Shown here in pieces: positions 61,593 to 64,000 of a stretch of 64,000 nt of DNA. The notes under the pieces are model-generated. The model did no database searches. It was not told where the DNA came from and saw only the letters and a program-made list of their open reading frames with translations. Position 1 is the first letter of the stretch, and each line of letters opens with the position of its first letter. Source of the stretch: a virus. The position numbers and the translations under genes were made by a program. The DNA is taken from positions 19,817 to 83,816 of the IMG/VR virus record IMGVR_UViG_3300027396_000020; one strand, written 5' to 3'.

Positions 61593-63809
61593 ATGTCTTA
61601 CATTATTAACAGATATAACGGCCAGCAGCTTGTTGTTCTACAAGATGGAACGTTAGATACAACTACTAGCATTGGGCTAGTAGGTAAAAATTATATTGGC
61701 TATGGCACACAACAGAATGAAAACTTCTTATATCTGTTAGAAAACTTTGCCAATGATAAACCGCCACTGAGACCTATTAGCGGACAAACATGGTTTGATA
61801 CATCAAATAATACCATGAATGTGTACAATGGTACTGAATGGCACCCTATTGGCGGGTCAGTGCAGGATACAGAACCAGAAAATCCAGCTCCAGGAGCTCT
61901 ATGGTTAAAGACTCCTATCAATCAACTTTATGTATTCAACGGCGATGAATGGGCATTAATAGGTCCTGAAAACGTTGAAGGCTTTGGCGCAATGACCAGA
62001 GCCATATCTACAGTATTATTTGACTCTAATAATAACCCTCATCCTGTAATAGAGCTGTTAATAGCGGGCGAAGTTATTGCTATAGTATCCGGTGCGGCCT
62101 TTACTATTAGACCTGATGTTGGTATTTTAGGTTTTAACAATCTCATTAAAGGTATCAATCTAGCAGAGTTTGTTAAACTTAAAGGGGATATAGTAGGTCT
62201 TGCCGACAGAGCTTCAAGATTAGAAACACCAAGAAAAATCAACGGAGTATTTTTTGACGGGCAGTCTGATATAACTATTACAGCATCAACACCTGGCATA
62301 CTAAAGAAAGGTAGTTATATTACAGGTAGCAACTTTAATGGTAGTACTGATATTACCTGGGGTGTAGATGCTAGTCCAAATAATGTTATAGGCAAAGTTG
62401 TTGCACGTGATACCGCAGGAAACTTTTCTGCAAACAGAATCACAGCAGATTTAACAGGTAACGTCACTGGTGATGTTACATCAACCGGCATCAGCGATTT
62501 TAATATCATTACAGCCAATGAGTTTAGAGGTGCAGTATTAACTGGTAATAGCTATACTGCAACTAGATTACAAACCGCGAGGACTATAAACGGAGTCCTC
62601 TTTGACGGTTCAGCTAATATTGATGTAACTGTTGATGCAGAAAATTTAATCGGTACTGATCTAAATACAGGCATAATCAACTCAAATCTTACCAAGGTTG
62701 GGTATCTAAATGAGTTGTCAGTTCAGGGATTTGGGGGCATTAAACTAGGTAACGGCAGCACAACCAACTTTAGCCTATTAGTTGATGGATCTATTGGTAA
62801 AATTAAAGCAAACACAGAGTTTAATCTATCGATACAAGACATAACGATTTCAGGCAGCTATCCTACATTGAGATTAACTCCTAGTGCAGTGACTATTACC
62901 GAAGGGGGTGCATCTTTACCTGCGATTATTCCTGATACAGATGGTGGTTGGTTGCTAGGAACACCTAATAAAAAGTTTGGAGACTTGTACACTGCCGATG
63001 TATACGGTACAGTTTTCCATGGTGATATTACAGGAAATGCTCCTACAGCTGATCACGCTATAAACGCAACGAATCTTGATAGCGGCCAAATCGGTTCATT
63101 GCCATATCAGTCTGGACCAGGCACCACAACGATGCTGCCGCCAGGACAACCGGGTCAGGTATTGCAGACCGCAGGTACAGGAAATCCTCCATTTTGGGGA
63201 GCAGCTTTTGTTCGTGGTATGATCATGCAATGGTATGGAGCATCTAATGCCGTACCTAGTGGATGGGGCTTGTGCGATGGTACAAACGGAACCCCAGATT
63301 TACGAAACAAGTTTGTTGTTGGTGCAGGAAGCACTTATACAATGGGTACTACAGGTGGTTCTACATCATCAACTAACAATGTAAATCTTACTTTTACAGG
63401 TACAACATCGGCAGCAGGAGCTCACAGTCACGGTGGTTCTACTGGCAGTACTGCGCTAAGTGCTGCTATGATGCCCGAACACTATCATAACTTTACAGAC
63501 GTTTACGCGATCGTCGGTGACTACGGTCTTGGAGGCAGTACAGCCTCGGCATATGATAGAAATGGAACATACATCTATCCTAGCTTTTACGCTGGAAACG
63601 CTAGTGACGGAGATCGAGACAACGGATATTATGGGTTTCCAAGCAGAACTGATACAGCAGGTGGCGGGCCAACAGGAGCTCCGCACAATCACAGCCTTAG
63701 CACTGACGGAAATCACAATCACAGTATAACAGTAACAGCAAACAGCGGAGATATTGTGGTACAAACATTACCGCCCTATGTAGCATTGTTTTACATAATG
63801 AAACTCTAA
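61593..63809 (+). CDS. Tail fibre protein 3 of the family, histidine-rich collar tip (738 aa)
   Basis: A 738-residue paralogue. The shared start (GLVGKNYIGYGTQQNENFLY, LLENF, GQTWFDT) is followed by two copies of R.INGV.FDG..DI(T/D)(I/V)T, as in the fibre at 10589. The C-terminus carries a collar-like block (MIMQWYGASNAVPSGWGLCDG at ~540, PDLRNKFVVGAG) and then four HxH clusters (HSH ~609, HYH ~630, HNH ~700, HNH ~709). In the T4 long-fibre tip HxH pairs bind iron along the needle; the same is inferred here. GGAG lies about 11 bases before the ATG. Confidence 0.88.
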   Translation: MSYIINRYNGQQLVVLQDGTLDTTTSIGLVGKNYIGYGTQQNENFLYLLENFANDKPPLRPISGQTWFDTSNNTMNVYNGTEWHPIGGSVQDTEPENPAPGALWLKTPINQLYVFNGDEWALIGPENVEGFGAMTRAISTVLFDSNNNPHPVIELLIAGEVIAIVSGAAFTIRPDVGILGFNNLIKGINLAEFVKLKGDIVGLADRASRLETPRKINGVFFDGQSDITITASTPGILKKGSYITGSNFNGSTDITWGVDASPNNVIGKVVARDTAGNFSANRITADLTGNVTGDVTSTGISDFNIITANEFRGAVLTGNSYTATRLQTARTINGVLFDGSANIDVTVDAENLIGTDLNTGIINSNLTKVGYLNELSVQGFGGIKLGNGSTTNFSLLVDGSIGKIKANTEFNLSIQDITISGSYPTLRLTPSAVTITEGGASLPAIIPDTDGGWLLGTPNKKFGDLYTADVYGTVFHGDITGNAPTADHAINATNLDSGQIGSLPYQSGPGTTTMLPPGQPGQVLQTAGTGNPPFWGAAFVRGMIMQWYGASNAVPSGWGLCDGTNGTPDLRNKFVVGAGSTYTMGTTGGSTSSTNNVNLTFTGTTSAAGAHSHGGSTGSTALSAAMMPEHYHNFTDVYAIVGDYGLGGSTASAYDRNGTYIYPSFYAGNASDGDRDNGYYGFPSRTDTAGGGPTGAPHNHSLSTDGNHNHSITVTANSGDIVVQTLPPYVALFYIMKL

Positions 63810-63815
63810 TAAATA
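63808..63815 (+). promoter_or_regulatory. Late promoter box overlapping a stop codon
   Basis: AATAAATA (7 of 8) overlaps the TAA stop of the fibre at 61593-63809. A start near 63821 gives a ~20-base leader with GGTGGAG before ATG 63841. Confidence 0.5.
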
Positions 63816-63840
63816 TAACGAATAAAGGTGGAGCAGCCCA

Positions 63841-64000
63841 ATGGCATATACAATTAACAAATTTAACGGTTCTTTTTTAGTAACCGTACAAGACGGAACC
63901 GTAGATACTAGCACAGATCTTAATCTCGTAGGTAAAAACTACGCCGGTTACGGTGCTATTGAAAACGAAAATCTTGTTTATCTTCTAGAAAACTTTTCAA
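63841..64000 (+). CDS. Tail fibre protein 4 of the family (partial, right edge)
   Basis: The first 53 codons of a further paralogue: MAYTINKFNGSFLVTVQDG, then LNLVGKNYAGYGAIENENLV and LLENF match the starts of the three genes before it. GGTGGAG lies 7 bases upstream of the ATG, and a late box lies about 26 bases upstream. The rest is outside the window, so its tip domain is unknown. Confidence 0.85.
   Translation, partial: MAYTINKFNGSFLVTVQDGTVDTSTDLNLVGKNYAGYGAIENENLVYLLENFS

Noticed and set aside
1-64000. CRISPR array, insertion sequence or integrase site
   Set aside because: No regularly spaced direct repeats, transposase, integrase or terminal inverted repeats were found.

Overview
This window is part of the genome of a T4-like contractile-tailed phage (Caudoviricetes, T4-type myovirus of the cyanophage/pelagiphage sort). 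It carries recognisable T4 counterparts on both strands: major capsid gp23, scaffold gp22, prohead protease gp21, portal gp20, tape-measure protein, gp26, gp46/gp47, late sigma factor gp55, gp5, gp25 and gp6. It also has TATAAATA-type late promoters. No photosynthesis, tRNA or other host-marker gene is present, so the host cannot be named from this stretch.

Layout. Bases 1-14,800 (minus strand) form a late block of adhesins, fibres and small virion proteins downstream of gp23. It ends in a protein of at least 2,476 residues that runs off the left edge. Bases 14,867-24,246 (minus) are the head module: portal, small core proteins, an inserted MptE-like gene, an acidic core protein, protease, scaffold and capsid, preceded by the tape measure. 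Bases 24,274-25,393 (plus) hold gp26, followed in the -1 frame by a gp51-like extension that looks like a programmed frameshift product. Bases 25,390-28,443 (minus) hold three linked proteins, one with a clear gp21 cleavage site near its N-terminus; they look like internal head proteins. Bases 28,444-28,938 have no gene and are rich in hairpins. Bases 28,939-33,893 (minus) are an overlapping replication/recombination/regulation operon (gp55, gp47, gp46, a 2OG-Fe(II) oxygenase-like protein, a small basic protein, a GIY-YIG nuclease). Bases 33,975-64,000 (plus) are the baseplate and tail-fibre module: tube cap/initiator, LysM-like wedge protein, hub protein, gp5, gp25, gp6, a giant 4,525-residue protein in the gp7 position, then four paralogous tail fibres in tandem, the last cut by the window end.

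How they work together. The gp55 made from the minus operon would direct host RNA polymerase to the (T/A/G/C)ATAAATA boxes found ahead of many late transcription units on both strands. Several boxes lie only 4-5 bases before a start codon that lacks a Shine-Dalgarno sequence, which suggests leaderless late mRNAs. gp46/gp47 provide recombination-dependent replication. Head proteins assemble around a gp22/acidic core that gp21 then digests, and the baseplate proteins build the hub, wedges and host-binding fibres.

The most notable signals are the gp26/gp51 -1 frameshift site (slippery heptamer, 6-base spacer, perfect 9-bp stem), the leaderless late starts, the structured non-coding region at 28.45-28.93 kb, the putative gp21-cleaved internal proteins, and the giant baseplate protein with an FG-GAP-like propeller interrupted by carbohydrate-binding-like modules. 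All family assignments come from reading motifs and gene order; no database search was possible.
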